Of a stretch of DNA of 27,218 bases, positions 1 through 9,011 are shown piece by piece. The translations under genes and the position numbers were made by a program. This DNA is from a virus. The DNA lies in IMG/VR virus record IMGVR_UViG_3300021960_000411, positions 1-27,218 of that record. The stretch is one strand, 5' to 3'. Each line of letters starts with the position of its first letter. The stretch's first letter is position 1. The notes beneath the pieces are model-generated. The model saw only the letters and a program-made list of their open reading frames with translations. It ran no database searches and was not told where the DNA came from.

Positions 1-3000
1 TCATAAACCGAAGGTCCATGATGAGACAGCGAAGCTCCTCCATATGTACCAACAGTTATACCATTTGGATCAAATGCAGAGGTAGTTGTTATCTCACGAA
101 TATATCTATCATGATCTCGGTAATTATTGTATCTTATATATAACTTGCTACCATCTGCATTAAATTTAACACTTTCAATGCCAGGATAATAATGCGACCA
201 GCCATGATTCGCAGATACAGTAGATGTAACTGTTGCCACATCATACGGAGTTGATACGCTATGAACATAAACAATGTAACCATTAGTAGTAACAAATTTA
301 TTGCCGTTATCAATAAATCCATTGAAACCTAAACCACCCATTGTAGTATCAAATGTTTTCTTCATTGGTACTAGTGACGTAGTAATATCGCCAATCCATG
401 CTGGCCCAGGTGTTGGAGATAATACTGTTGCTAAATCTCCATTGATACTATAAGTCACAACGCGTTGAGTGCCCGAAATCTGTACATTAAGTCTACTGCA
501 GTCATTAGTAATAAATGCCTTTACAGCACCTGATATAGCATCTGTTTTTATACCATTATAGGTAGCAGTTGACATGAAAAATGCAGTTGCCATATCTATC
601 TGATAAACTCTGTCATCAGTAGTTCCTAAGACAAACATTTTTGTACCATCATCTGACATCTGAATTGTTCTTGGTGATGAATCAACTACAGCAGCATTAA
701 ATATAATACCGGTATCATATTTTGTGGCAACACTCCAGGGTGTAGTCAATCCATATTGATATATCTGGTTGTCTGTATATAGTACATACATTGTATTTCC
801 ATCATATGAGAAATCAAAATCATATATTCCAGTACTTTTAAGATTGTATGTACCAACAGTTATACCATTTGGATCAAATGCAGAGTTAGTTGTTATCTCA
901 CGAATAGATCTATCATGGTCTCGGTAATTATTGTATCTTATATATAACTTGCTACCATCTGCATTAAATTTAACACTTTCAATGCCAGGATAATAATACG
1001 ACCAGCCATGATTCGCAGATATAGTAGATGTAACTGTTGTCACATCGTATGGAGTTGATACACTATGAACATAAACAATGTAACCATTAGTAGTAACAAA
1101 TTTATTGCCGTTATCAATAAATCCATTGAAACCTAAACCACCCAATGTAGTGCTATCAAATGTTTTCTTCATTGGTACTAGTGACGTAGTAATATCACCA
1201 GTCCATGCTGACCCAGGTGTGTGGATAGTATATGGAATATTGTTAGCATCAAAATAGAATGTTCTGTATGTATCATTAGAATTATCTCTAACTATTACAT
1301 TTGTGCCATCATTCGTAGTAAAACTTAATGTATAATTACTATTATCAAATCGTGCACTTATATCATACGCAATAGTAGTTATATCTTTTGGAGTTGTCAT
1401 AACATATCGATTCAGTTTTTTAGTTGCATCGGAATCGTGAACATATATTGTTGTATCATTTGTTGTTAATTGTAACGAAGTAGCAACTATTGTTTCAGAT
1501 GATATATCAAATGTTCCGTTAGTCGCAAGACTTGCAGAAGTTATATCCCACGGTGTACTCAAATCAAACTGTTGTATTTCAGTTGCATACAACATATATA
1601 CTCTTGTACCGTCTGAACTAACTGAAAAATCAATTATACCAGCAGTACAAGTATATGAACTTGTATATGTTGCAGTACTAATATCAGCAGGTGTGGATAG
1701 TGCATATTGTTCAATTATATTTGATGTACCTTTTAAAACATACATTTCTGTTTCAGTTGAAGATAGAAAAACTGATATACTACCAGCACCCGCACTAAAT
1801 GTGCTACTGACTTGCCATTTGCCCAAATTAGCATCAGAATCTAATATGAAAGAACGTAATGTCGATCCATCTGATGCAACCAGCAATGTTTCAGCATCAT
1901 TAACATAAAAATTGTTAGCAGATGTTGATGCTACACTTGATACCCACGGCGCGGTATGAAGATTCAACACTGCGGCGCCTTGCCCGGGAGGAGAGTCATA
2001 TTCTACAATAGTAGTGCCAGTACTACCATATAATCTTGAGCCATCATACGACATTGTTACATAATCAACCGCCGATGATAGTGTAATCGTTTTATTAAAC
2101 ACCGCGGTTGACAAATCATATGCAGTACTCATTGAATATTCAAACAATCGGGTTGTAGTGCTGCCTTTTAGATACAATTTTAATCCATCTGAACTTAACA
2201 TTAGTGAACGCGGGTCTCCTGTTTGGGGACTGATTGATAAACTAACACCTGTCCAATATGCAGTTGTTATATCAAATGGAGTTGTAAGAACAAGTTCTAT
2301 AATCTGATCCCTTTCAGTACCAGTAATATATACTTTCTTACCATCATGTGTCATCACCAGGTCTATTCCGGATGTGATGTTTGATGATATACGATAGTTT
2401 CCTGTGTTGGTTACACTTGATAGATCCCAAGGAGTAGCCATCGACCACTCATATATCAAATCATCGTCATAATCAATAGTATAAAATTTACTGCCATCAC
2501 TGGCGACTTCAAGTGCATTACTGCCATCACTGCTCTGCGTATAATACACATCAAATTGCGTGTTATATGTTGCAGTTGTAGTATCAAATGGAGTGGATAG
2601 TGTATATTCATATACATATCGTGATGAAACCATTTGAAACATCTTAGTTCCATCTGAACTGATGGCTAGATTTTGAATACTAGAAGAAAATCCTGTTCCA
2701 ATTACACCGGTCGTGTCTACTGTTGCTGGATTAAAAGCCCAAGTAGTTCCAGATGGGGTAATAGTGACAGGTACATGCGCTGTTCCATCTGTTTTAAATT
2801 GTTTTAAGTAGTTACCATAACCTCCGTAGATATATTTGCCATCATGTGACATACTCATATAATCAATTGATGGTATAATTATAGTACTAGAATAACTTGC
2901 TGAATTTAAATCATATGCAGTACTCATTGAATATTCAAACAATTGAGTTGTAGTGCTGCCTTTTAGATACAACTTTGATCCATCTGAACTTAACATTAGT

Positions 3001-6000
3001 GAACGTGGGTCTCCTGTTTGGGGACTGATTGATAAACTAACACCTGTCCAATATGCAGTTGTTATATCAAACGGAGTTGCAAGAACAAGTTCTATAATCT
3101 TATCACTTTCAGTACCAGTAATATATACTTTCTTACCATCAGGTGTCATCACCAGGTCTATTCCGGATGTGATGTGTGATGATATACGATAGTTTCCTGT
3201 GTTGGACACACTTGATAGATCCCAAGGAGTAGCCATCGACCACTCATATATCAAATCATCGTCATAATCAATAGTATAAAATTTACTGCCATCACTGGCG
3301 ACTTCAAGTGCATTACTATAATCGCTGCCCTGCCCATAATACACATCATACTGTTGTATATATGTTGCAGTTGAAGCATCAAATGGAGTGGATAGTGTAT
3401 GTTCATATACATATCGGTTGGCCACTAGAACAAACATCTTAGTTCCATCAACTGAGATATTTGAATTTTGTATAGTCGAATTAATTGATATAGTTTTATA
3501 GTCATCGATAATGCTTGTTTTATCAAAAGCCCAAGTAGTTCCAGATGGGGTAATAGTGACAGGCACGTGCGCTGTTCCGTCTGTTTTAAATTGTTTTAAG
3601 TAGTTACCATAACCTCCGTAGATATATTTGCCATCATGCGACATTGTTACAAAATCAATTGATGGTATAATTATAGTACTAGAATATACTGCGGTTGACA
3701 AATCATATGCAGTACTCATTGAATATTCAAACAATTGAGTTGTAGTGCTGCCTTTTAGATACAACTTTGATCCATCTGAATTTAATATTAGTGAACGTGG
3801 GTCTCCTGTTTGGGGACTGATTGATAAACTAGCACCTGTCCAATATGCAGTTGTTATATCAAACGGAGTTGTAAGAACAAGTTCTATAATCTTATCACTT
3901 TCAGTACCAGTAACATATACTTTCTTACCGTCAGGTGTCATCACCAGGTCTATTCCGGATGTGATGTGTGATGATATACGATAGGTTCCTGTATTGGTCG
4001 TACTTGATAGATCCCAAGGAGTAGTCATCGACCACTCATATATCAAATCATCGTCATAATCAATAGTATAAAATTTACTGCCATCACTGGCGACTTCAAG
4101 TGCATTACTATAATCGCTGCCCTGCCCATAATACACATCAAAATTTCGTATATATGTTGCAGTTGAAACATCAAATGGAGTGGATAGTGTATGTTCATAT
4201 ACATATCGGTAGCCTACTAGAACAAACATCTTAGTTCCATCAACTGAAATATTTGAATTTTGTATAGTCGAATTAATTGATATAGTTTTATAGTCATCGA
4301 TAATGCTTGTTTTATCAAAAGCCCAAGCAGTTCCAGATGAGGTAATAGTGACAGGCACGTGCGCTGTTCCGTCTGTTTTAAATTGTTTTAAGTAGTTCCC
4401 ATAACCGCCATAGATATATTTGCCATCATGCGACATACTCATATAATCAATTGGTGGTGCAATTATAGTACTAGAATATACTGCGGTTGACAAATCATAT
4501 GCAGTACTCATTGAATATTCAAACAATTGAGTTGTAGTGCTGCCTTTTAGATACAACTTTGATCCATCTGAACTTAATATTAGTGAACGTGGCTCTCCTG
4601 TTTGACTACTGATTGATAAACTAACACCTGTCCAATACGCAGTTGTTATATCAAATGGAGTTGTAAGAACAAGTTCTATAATCTTATCACTTTCATTACC
4701 AGTAATATATACTTTCTTACCATCAGGTGTCATCACCAGGTCTAGCGCATTTGTGATGTGTGATGTTATACGATAGGTTCCTGTGTTGGTCGTACTTGAT
4801 AGATTCCAAGGAGTAGTCATCGACCACTCATATATCAAATCATCGTCATAATCAATAGTATAAAATTTACTGCCATCACTGGCGACTTCAAGTGCATAAC
4901 TATAATCACTGCCCTGCGTAGGATAAACATCAAAATTTCGTATATATGTTGCTGTTGAAGTATCAAATGGAGTGGATAGTGTATACTCATATACATATCG
5001 GTAGCCTACTAGAACAAACATCTTAGTTCCATCAACTGAGATGTTTGAATTTTGTATAGTCGAATTAATTGATATAGTTTTATAGTCATCGATAATGCTT
5101 GTTTTATCAAAAGCCCAAGCAGTTCCAGATGGGGTAATAGTGACAGGTACATGCGCTGTTCCATCTGTTTTAAATTGTTTTAAGTAGTTACCATAACCAC
5201 CATAGATATATTTGCCATCGTGTGACATACTCATATAATCAATTGATGGTATAATTATAGTACTAGAATAACTTGCTGAATTTAAATCATATGCAGTACT
5301 CATTGAATATTCAAACAATTGAGTTGCAGTGCTGCCTTTTAGATACAACTTTGATCCATCTGAACTTAATATTAGTGAACGTGGTTCTCCTGTTTGACTA
5401 CTGATTGATAAACTAACACCTGTCCAATATGCAGTTGTTATATCAAATGGAGTTACAAGAACAAGTTCTATAATCTTATCACTTGAATTACCAGTAATAT
5501 ATACTTTCTTACCATCATGTGTCATCACCAGGTCTAGCGCATTTGGGATGTGCGATGTTATACGATAGGTTCCTGTGCTGGATACACTTGATAGATCCCA
5601 AGGAGTAGCCATTGACCACTGATATATCAAATCATCGTCATAATCAATAGTATAAAATTTACTGCCATCACTGGCGACTTCAAGTGCATAACTATAATCA
5701 CTGCCCTGCGTAGGATAAACATCAAAATTTCGTATATATGTTGCTGTTGAAGTATCAAATGGAGTGGATAGTGTATACTCATATACATATCGATGGCCTA
5801 CTAGAACAAACATCTTAGTTCCATCAACTGAGATGTTTGAATTTTGTATAGTCGAATTAATTGATATAGTTTTATAGTCATCGATGATGCTTGTTTTATC
5901 AAAAGCCCAAGCAGTTCCAGATGAGGTAATAGTGACAGACGATAATTCTGTGCCATCTGCTTGATACTGATATGTATCAGTGCCATTAGATCCATATATA

Positions 6001-7712
6001 TATTTGCCATTTCTTGAAATGGTTACATAATTAAACGATCTACCAAAAGATGGTGATTCACCTGGATTGTTTATATCAGCGGTTGCTATTGCAAATGGAG
6101 TTGCCAGTGTGTACTCAAACAATGTGCCGTTAAATTCAAATACATACATTTTTGTTCCATCACTAGAATATGTACATGATCTAGGATTGACACATTGTAA
6201 TCCAACATATGTTCTTGCACCAGTCCAATATGAAGTTGAAATGTCCCAAGGTACTGAGCATACAAATTCATATACACGGTCAGTGTTAATTCCAGTCATG
6301 ATAAATTTTTTGCCATCTGGAGAAAAAGATATTCCGGTTGGTGTAATCTCAAGGTGCGTAATATTTATATATTTTCTTGTACCAGCAGTTGTAATATCGT
6401 ACGGTGTTGACATTGTTAACTGTTCAATCTGGTCATGCGCGTCATTTATTAGATATATATGTTCACCATTTGCGGAGATTTCAATGAAAGATGTTTCGTC
6501 ACTTGAAATGAGACCATAATAATATGATTCATTTACGTAACTAGCGGTTGAAATATCATACGCCGTGGATAAATTATATTCCCGAATGTAGCGATTTGTA
6601 GGCACATACATTTTTGTTCCATCTTCTGATAATGTTAGTTGTCTTGAAGAACTGAGACTAAAAGTTTTTGAATTGAATGTCACTTCATTAATATCAAGAT
6701 TCCACGATAAAGAAGATGCGGTTGGTGCTACTACATCATCAGTGTTTTGTGTTAAGCTATACTGTACTACAACACTACCTTCAGAAGCATATAGTTTTGA
6801 ACCATCAGGTGACAATGTTGCATGTGATGCACCTTGAATCCAGGTAGAAACATTATTATATGACGCAGTTGATATATTATATGGGGTTGACATATCAAAT
6901 TCGAACAATTCATCAAAAGTTGAATCAAATACATACATTTTAGCGCCGTCTGCGCTAATCGCAATACTTTGTGCAGTTGTGATTCCTGCTGCAGTATTAA
7001 GATTAAATTGAATATCATCATAAACAACAGTTGTGATATCATATGGAGTACTTAATGAATACTGATGCACTTCATCAGTGGTACCACCTGTAGTCCATAT
7101 CTTTGTACCCGATGTATTCATCTCCATAGATAAAGTTTTATTTTCTTCTGCTAGTAAGTTAATACTTTTATTTGGATTTGAAATTGTAGTAATATCATAT
7201 GGCGTTGCTAGATCAAATTGATATATTATTCCACTACTTGTGCTGGCTAGATAAAGATGTTCTCCATTTCCAGAGATTTCAATCATGTGAGATTCATCAC
7301 TGGTTAGTGGCGTGTAATAGTAATAAGTACCTAGTAGTACTGCAGTGGACAAATCATTGGCAATAGAAAGATCATATGCATAAACATAACGGTTATCAAC
7401 TACATATACTTTATCACCATCATTACTCAGAGACATATTACGCACAGATGGCATATATAAAGTTTTGTAATCTTTATTTGTTTTATTCAGTTTTGCTTGC
7501 CACGCTGCTGTTACTAAACTAGTAGTATCGGTTAATTGCGACAAGTCTGTGGGAATATCGGATAATCTTGCAATCGCAATTCCTGAGACAGTTGTTCCAT
7601 CATGTACAACGAGTCTATTGGCTGTAGTATTAAATGTAACTTCCCCTTTTTCGCCAGTGAAAGTTGAATGTTCTGCAGTAGTACCACGTCTAAACTGAAC
7701 TGTATATGCCAT
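1..7712 (-). CDS. Giant tail-fibre-like protein: Mtd-type N-terminal module plus beta-propeller-like repeats (3' end outside window)
   Basis: The frame stays open from the ATG at 7712-7710 to the left edge, so at least 2570 residues are encoded and the C-terminus is missing. The start follows a GGAG Shine-Dalgarno. Residues 1 to about 45 form a module with RRGTT, then GEVTFNT, then RLVVHDGTT. This resembles the N-terminal domain of major tropism determinant and other phage fibres. The rest consists of repeats of about 45-65 residues: a strand motif like S-x-DG-x-K-h-Y-h, then about ten residues, then LSTPaDhsTA. I count at least 35 such DG motifs. This looks like beta-propeller blades, a pattern I associate with marine phage surface proteins. 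In the middle the blades are grouped into 264-residue super-repeats, five DG motifs each. A role as a host-recognition or spacer fibre is inferred; the fold is not proven. A terminator and a late-promoter motif precede the gene. Confidence 0.8.
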   Translation of the reverse strand, partial: MAYTVQFRRGTTAEHSTFTGEKGEVTFNTTANRLVVHDGTTVSGIAIARLSDIPTDLSQLTDTTSLVTAAWQAKLNKTNKDYKTLYMPSVRNMSLSNDGDKVYVVDNRYVYAYDLSIANDLSTAVLLGTYYYYTPLTSDESHMIEISGNGEHLYLASTSSGIIYQFDLATPYDITTISNPNKSINLLAEENKTLSMEMNTSGTKIWTTGGTTDEVHQYSLSTPYDITTVVYDDIQFNLNTAAGITTAQSIAISADGAKMYVFDSTFDELFEFDMSTPYNISTASYNNVSTWIQGASHATLSPDGSKLYASEGSVVVQYSLTQNTDDVVAPTASSLSWNLDINEVTFNSKTFSLSSSRQLTLSEDGTKMYVPTNRYIREYNLSTAYDISTASYVNESYYYGLISSDETSFIEISANGEHIYLINDAHDQIEQLTMSTPYDITTAGTRKYINITHLEITPTGISFSPDGKKFIMTGINTDRVYEFVCSVPWDISTSYWTGARTYVGLQCVNPRSCTYSSDGTKMYVFEFNGTLFEYTLATPFAIATADINNPGESPSFGRSFNYVTISRNGKYIYGSNGTDTYQYQADGTELSSVTITSSGTAWAFDKTSIIDDYKTISINSTIQNSNISVDGTKMFVLVGHRYVYEYTLSTPFDTSTATYIRNFDVYPTQGSDYSYALEVASDGSKFYTIDYDDDLIYQWSMATPWDLSSVSSTGTYRITSHIPNALDLVMTHDGKKVYITGNSSDKIIELVLVTPFDITTAYWTGVSLSISSQTGEPRSLILSSDGSKLYLKGSTATQLFEYSMSTAYDLNSASYSSTIIIPSIDYMSMSHDGKYIYGGYGNYLKQFKTDGTAHVPVTITPSGTAWAFDKTSIIDDYKTISINSTIQNSNISVDGTKMFVLVGYRYVYEYTLSTPFDTSTATYIRNFDVYPTQGSDYSYALEVASDGSKFYTIDYDDDLIYEWSMTTPWNLSSTTNTGTYRITSHITNALDLVMTPDGKKVYITGNESDKIIELVLTTPFDITTAYWTGVSLSISSQTGEPRSLILSSDGSKLYLKGSTTTQLFEYSMSTAYDLSTAVYSSTIIAPPIDYMSMSHDGKYIYGGYGNYLKQFKTDGTAHVPVTITSSGTAWAFDKTSIIDDYKTISINSTIQNSNISVDGTKMFVLVGYRYVYEHTLSTPFDVSTATYIRNFDVYYGQGSDYSNALEVASDGSKFYTIDYDDDLIYEWSMTTPWDLSSTTNTGTYRISSHITSGIDLVMTPDGKKVYVTGTESDKIIELVLTTPFDITTAYWTGASLSISPQTGDPRSLILNSDGSKLYLKGSTTTQLFEYSMSTAYDLSTAVYSSTIIIPSIDFVTMSHDGKYIYGGYGNYLKQFKTDGTAHVPVTITPSGTTWAFDKTSIIDDYKTISINSTIQNSNISVDGTKMFVLVANRYVYEHTLSTPFDASTATYIQQYDVYYGQGSDYSNALEVASDGSKFYTIDYDDDLIYEWSMATPWDLSSVSNTGNYRISSHITSGIDLVMTPDGKKVYITGTESDKIIELVLATPFDITTAYWTGVSLSISPQTGDPRSLMLSSDGSKLYLKGSTTTQLFEYSMSTAYDLNSASYSSTIIIPSIDYMSMSHDGKYIYGGYGNYLKQFKTDGTAHVPVTITPSGTTWAFNPATVDTTGVIGTGFSSSIQNLAISSDGTKMFQMVSSRYVYEYTLSTPFDTTTATYNTQFDVYYTQSSDGSNALEVASDGSKFYTIDYDDDLIYEWSMATPWDLSSVTNTGNYRISSNITSGIDLVMTHDGKKVYITGTERDQIIELVLTTPFDITTAYWTGVSLSISPQTGDPRSLMLSSDGLKLYLKGSTTTRLFEYSMSTAYDLSTAVFNKTITLSSAVDYVTMSYDGSRLYGSTGTTIVEYDSPPGQGAAVLNLHTAPWVSSVASTSANNFYVNDAETLLVASDGSTLRSFILDSDANLGKWQVSSTFSAGAGSISVFLSSTETEMYVLKGTSNIIEQYALSTPADISTATYTSSYTCTAGIIDFSVSSDGTRVYMLYATEIQQFDLSTPWDITSASLATNGTFDISSETIVATSLQLTTNDTTIYVHDSDATKKLNRYVMTTPKDITTIAYDISARFDNSNYTLSFTTNDGTNVIVRDNSNDTYRTFYFDANNIPYTIHTPGSAWTGDITTSLVPMKKTFDSTTLGGLGFNGFIDNGNKFVTTNGYIVYVHSVSTPYDVTTVTSTISANHGWSYYYPGIESVKFNADGSKLYIRYNNYRDHDRSIREITTNSAFDPNGITVGTYNLKSTGIYDFDFSYDGNTMYVLYTDNQIYQYGLTTPWSVATKYDTGIIFNAAVVDSSPRTIQMSDDGTKMFVLGTTDDRVYQIDMATAFFMSTATYNGIKTDAISGAVKAFITNDCSRLNVQISGTQRVVTYSINGDLATVLSPTPGPAWIGDITTSLVPMKKTFDTTMGGLGFNGFIDNGNKFVTTNGYIVYVHSVSTPYDVATVTSTVSANHGWSHYYPGIESVKFNADGSKLYIRYNNYRDHDRYIREITTTSAFDPNGITVGTYGGASLSHHGPSVY
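43..413 (-). repeat. Copy 1 of a long direct repeat inside the giant fibre gene
   Basis: This block matches 847-1220 at an offset of 804 bp, with a few substitutions and one 3-bp length difference (gtatc here, gtgctatc there). The reading frame is kept in both copies. The repeat encodes a pair of beta-propeller-like motifs that include NADGSKLYIRYNNYRDHDR. It is a second, separate super-repeat family downstream of the 792-bp array in the protein. Confidence 0.9.
847..1220 (-). repeat. Copy 2 of the long direct repeat inside the giant fibre gene
   Basis: This is the partner of 43-413. The offset of 804 bp corresponds to 268 residues, close to the 264-residue period of the main array. Further copies could lie beyond the left edge. 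Confidence 0.9.
2105..5938 (-). repeat. Tandem array of nearly identical 792-bp units (about 4.8 copies) inside the giant fibre gene
   Basis: The anchor tccatctgaa falls at 2184, 2979, 3771, 4563 and 5355, giving spacings of 795, 792, 792 and 792 bp. A second anchor, the block starting tatatcaaatcatcgtc, falls at about 2452, 3247, 4039, 4831 and 5623 with the same spacing. Units are nearly identical at DNA level, often with only a few differences per 60 bases. The outermost unit at the low-coordinate end diverges at about 2640-2780. Each unit is 264 codons with five DG blade motifs. A diverged relative of the unit continues at about 5940-6520. All period lengths are multiples of three, so copy-number change would keep the frame. 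Confidence 0.93.
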
Positions 7713-7785
7713 TATTTGTATCTCCAATGATTCTTTTATATTATGATTAACACTATAAGTGTTATAAATTACTAATTACTTCCTA

Positions 7786-7794
7786 TTATTTATC
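7786..7794 (-). promoter_or_regulatory. Late-promoter motif GATAAATAA upstream of the giant fibre gene
   Basis: The minus strand reads TGATAAATAATAGG here, 73 nt before the giant fibre start. It matches the ATAAATA core of T4-type late promoters. It sits just downstream of a terminator, which suggests an independent late transcript. Confidence 0.65.
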
Positions 7795-7808
7795 AGTTAT
7801 GACAAACG

Positions 7809-7837
7809 AAAAAAACTGCGAGTATATACTCGCAGTT
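7809..7837 (-). terminator. Rho-independent terminator after the 216-residue fibre gene
   Basis: Bases 7814-7837 form a perfect 24-bp palindrome centred on TATATA with GC-rich arms (CTGCGAG / CTCGCAG). On the minus strand it runs directly into a T run (complement of A7809-7815). It lies 44 bp past the stop of the 216-residue gene and before the giant gene's own late-promoter motif. On the plus strand the hairpin is followed by TTCAATTT, which is weaker. Confidence 0.88.
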
Positions 7838-7880
7838 CAATTTATACAATATAATTTGTATAATAAAATATTCAATTTCA

Positions 7881-8531
7881 TTATAACACTATATTTCTTC
7901 CATCTGGTAAAATTCTTTGGCCCATTGATATTCCATGTGTCTGACAATAATACCACAATGGAAATTTAGCAGGAGTAGGATATGTAATTGTTACTTTTGC
8001 ATCAGTACTTCCCGGTGTTCCGGTAGCAACAACTCCTGAAGTGAATGATGTCTGGCCAGAATTGTCAGTAAATCTAAATGTATGCCCAGCGTTTGACTCT
8101 TCACTTACATCAAATATATATACTGTTCCTGGAGTCATATATACTTTAGGATTTGAAGTGAACTCAGTTTCTCCGGCTGTTACATTCTTTAAGAAAAATG
8201 TAGGAGCATTTGTTCTTGAAGTTCTTCTGTATCCTCTGCCGGGGGCAACTTGTACTGCATAGTTAACAACAGGCGCTGATACTGTAGTAACAATTGTTGT
8301 TCCTTGTTTCACAAATGTATGGTCACCAAGCTTTGCATCATTATCGGTGAACTGATTTACATCGGTTTTTATATCGCTATGTGCGGCAATGTAATGTCCT
8401 CCTGGCGTCACTCCATCGTGTACTACCAATCTTTTAAGATCAGTATCTACTGTTATTTCACCTTCTGCACCAACAAATGTTTTATGCTCAACAGTTGTAC
8501 CTCGGCGTAATTTAACTCTATATGCTGGCAT
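7881..8531 (-). CDS. Fibre-type virion protein: Mtd-like N-terminal module plus cupredoxin-like C-terminal domain
   Basis: The product has 216 residues and the start has a GGAG Shine-Dalgarno. Residues 1-42 repeat the giant fibre's N-terminal module (RRGTT, GEITVDT, RLVVHDGVT), which suggests attachment to the same kind of partner. Residues from about 108 to 216 look like a plastocyanin-type beta-sandwich. They hold H150 in the sequence AGHTFRF, then C196, H199 and M203 in YYCQTHGISM. This His...Cys-x2-His-x3-Met set matches the order of type 1 copper ligands. The His-to-Met spacing is like azurin's, while Cys-x2-His is like plastocyanin's. Comparable domains with a Cys-x-x-His...Met end occur in marine phage structural proteins, as I recall. 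Copper binding and function are unproven. No signal peptide is visible, as expected for a virion protein. Confidence 0.8.
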   Translation of the reverse strand: MPAYRVKLRRGTTVEHKTFVGAEGEITVDTDLKRLVVHDGVTPGGHYIAAHSDIKTDVNQFTDNDAKLGDHTFVKQGTTIVTTVSAPVVNYAVQVAPGRGYRRTSRTNAPTFFLKNVTAGETEFTSNPKVYMTPGTVYIFDVSEESNAGHTFRFTDNSGQTSFTSGVVATGTPGSTDAKVTITYPTPAKFPLWYYCQTHGISMGQRILPDGRNIVL

Positions 8532-8558
8532 ATATAATCTCCAATGTTTATTTTTACT

Positions 8559-8909
8559 TTATGAATTACCGCCTCGGGCTCTTGCAAATGTACGATTTTC
8601 TCTACGGCGTTGTGTCCAAGATTTAGTATTACTTGTACTAACCTCAACTTTGATATCACCAAAATCATGGTCTTCAATTATCTGATTATCAGTTATAGAA
8701 CCCATTGCAACGCTTTTTCCAACTGCAGATTGACCACCGCCATTTTCATTCTTGCGCCATCCTGTCCCCGCATCGGCGACATCGGTCACTGCATCTGCTA
8801 CACTGCCGCGATCTAAATAAGATGTTAAGTCAACTGATTTTTTTACTACAACATTTTTCATTTGCGTGATCATTGTAGGTGGTAATCTTAAACCTCTATA
8901 CGTTGCCAT
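8559..8909 (-). CDS. Uncharacterised 116-residue probable virion protein
   Basis: I do not recognise a family. The start has a GGAG Shine-Dalgarno and lies 61 nt downstream of a GATAAATAC late-promoter motif, so it is probably expressed late with the fibre genes. The N-terminus (MATYRGLRLPP) is followed by a glycine- and alanine-rich middle and a very basic C-terminal tail (WTQRRRENR, then ARARGG). The tail could bind nucleic acid or be a disordered attachment segment. The next gene starts 27 bp downstream, so the two are likely co-transcribed. Confidence 0.7.
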   Translation of the reverse strand: MATYRGLRLPPTMITQMKNVVVKKSVDLTSYLDRGSVADAVTDVADAGTGWRKNENGGGQSAVGKSVAMGSITDNQIIEDHDFGDIKVEVSTSNTKSWTQRRRENRTFARARGGNS

Positions 8910-8970
8910 TCTATATTCTCCAAACTATCATTTAAATAGCCATTTTTTATTTTAAAAAGGCTCTTCATAA

Positions 8971-8979
8971 GTATTTATC
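8971..8979 (-). promoter_or_regulatory. Late-promoter motif GATAAATAC upstream of the 116-residue gene
   Basis: The minus strand reads ACGATAAATACTTATG, a full match to the best form seen in this window. It lies in the 102-bp gap between the 192-residue gene and the 116-residue gene, 61 nt before the latter's start. Confidence 0.7.
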
Positions 8980-9011
8980 GTTTTTATAATTATAAAAAAT
9001 ACACATTTTAA

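Noticed and set aside
2953-3984. Two 79-codon plus-strand frames with nearly the same sequence (2953-3192 and 3745-3984)
   Set aside because: They lie antisense within successive 792-bp units and are similar only because the units are. No ribosome site; shadows of the giant gene.
6360-6370. ATAAATA on the minus strand inside the giant gene
   Set aside because: No gene starts nearby; the core motif is expected by chance in AT-rich coding sequence.
6067-6519. 150-codon plus-strand frame
   Set aside because: Antisense to the giant fibre gene, in a diverged blade region; its composition mirrors the repeats and no ribosome site is seen.
1-8531. Diversity-generating retroelement target, suggested by Mtd-like N-terminal modules
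   Set aside because: No reverse transcriptase, template repeat or C-type-lectin variable region is visible, and the repeats are long tandem units rather than a VR/TR pair. Only the N-terminal module resembles Mtd.
8453-8677. 74-codon minus-strand frame bridging the end of the 116-residue gene and the start of the 216-residue gene
   Set aside because: It overlaps both better-supported genes in another frame and lacks a ribosome site.
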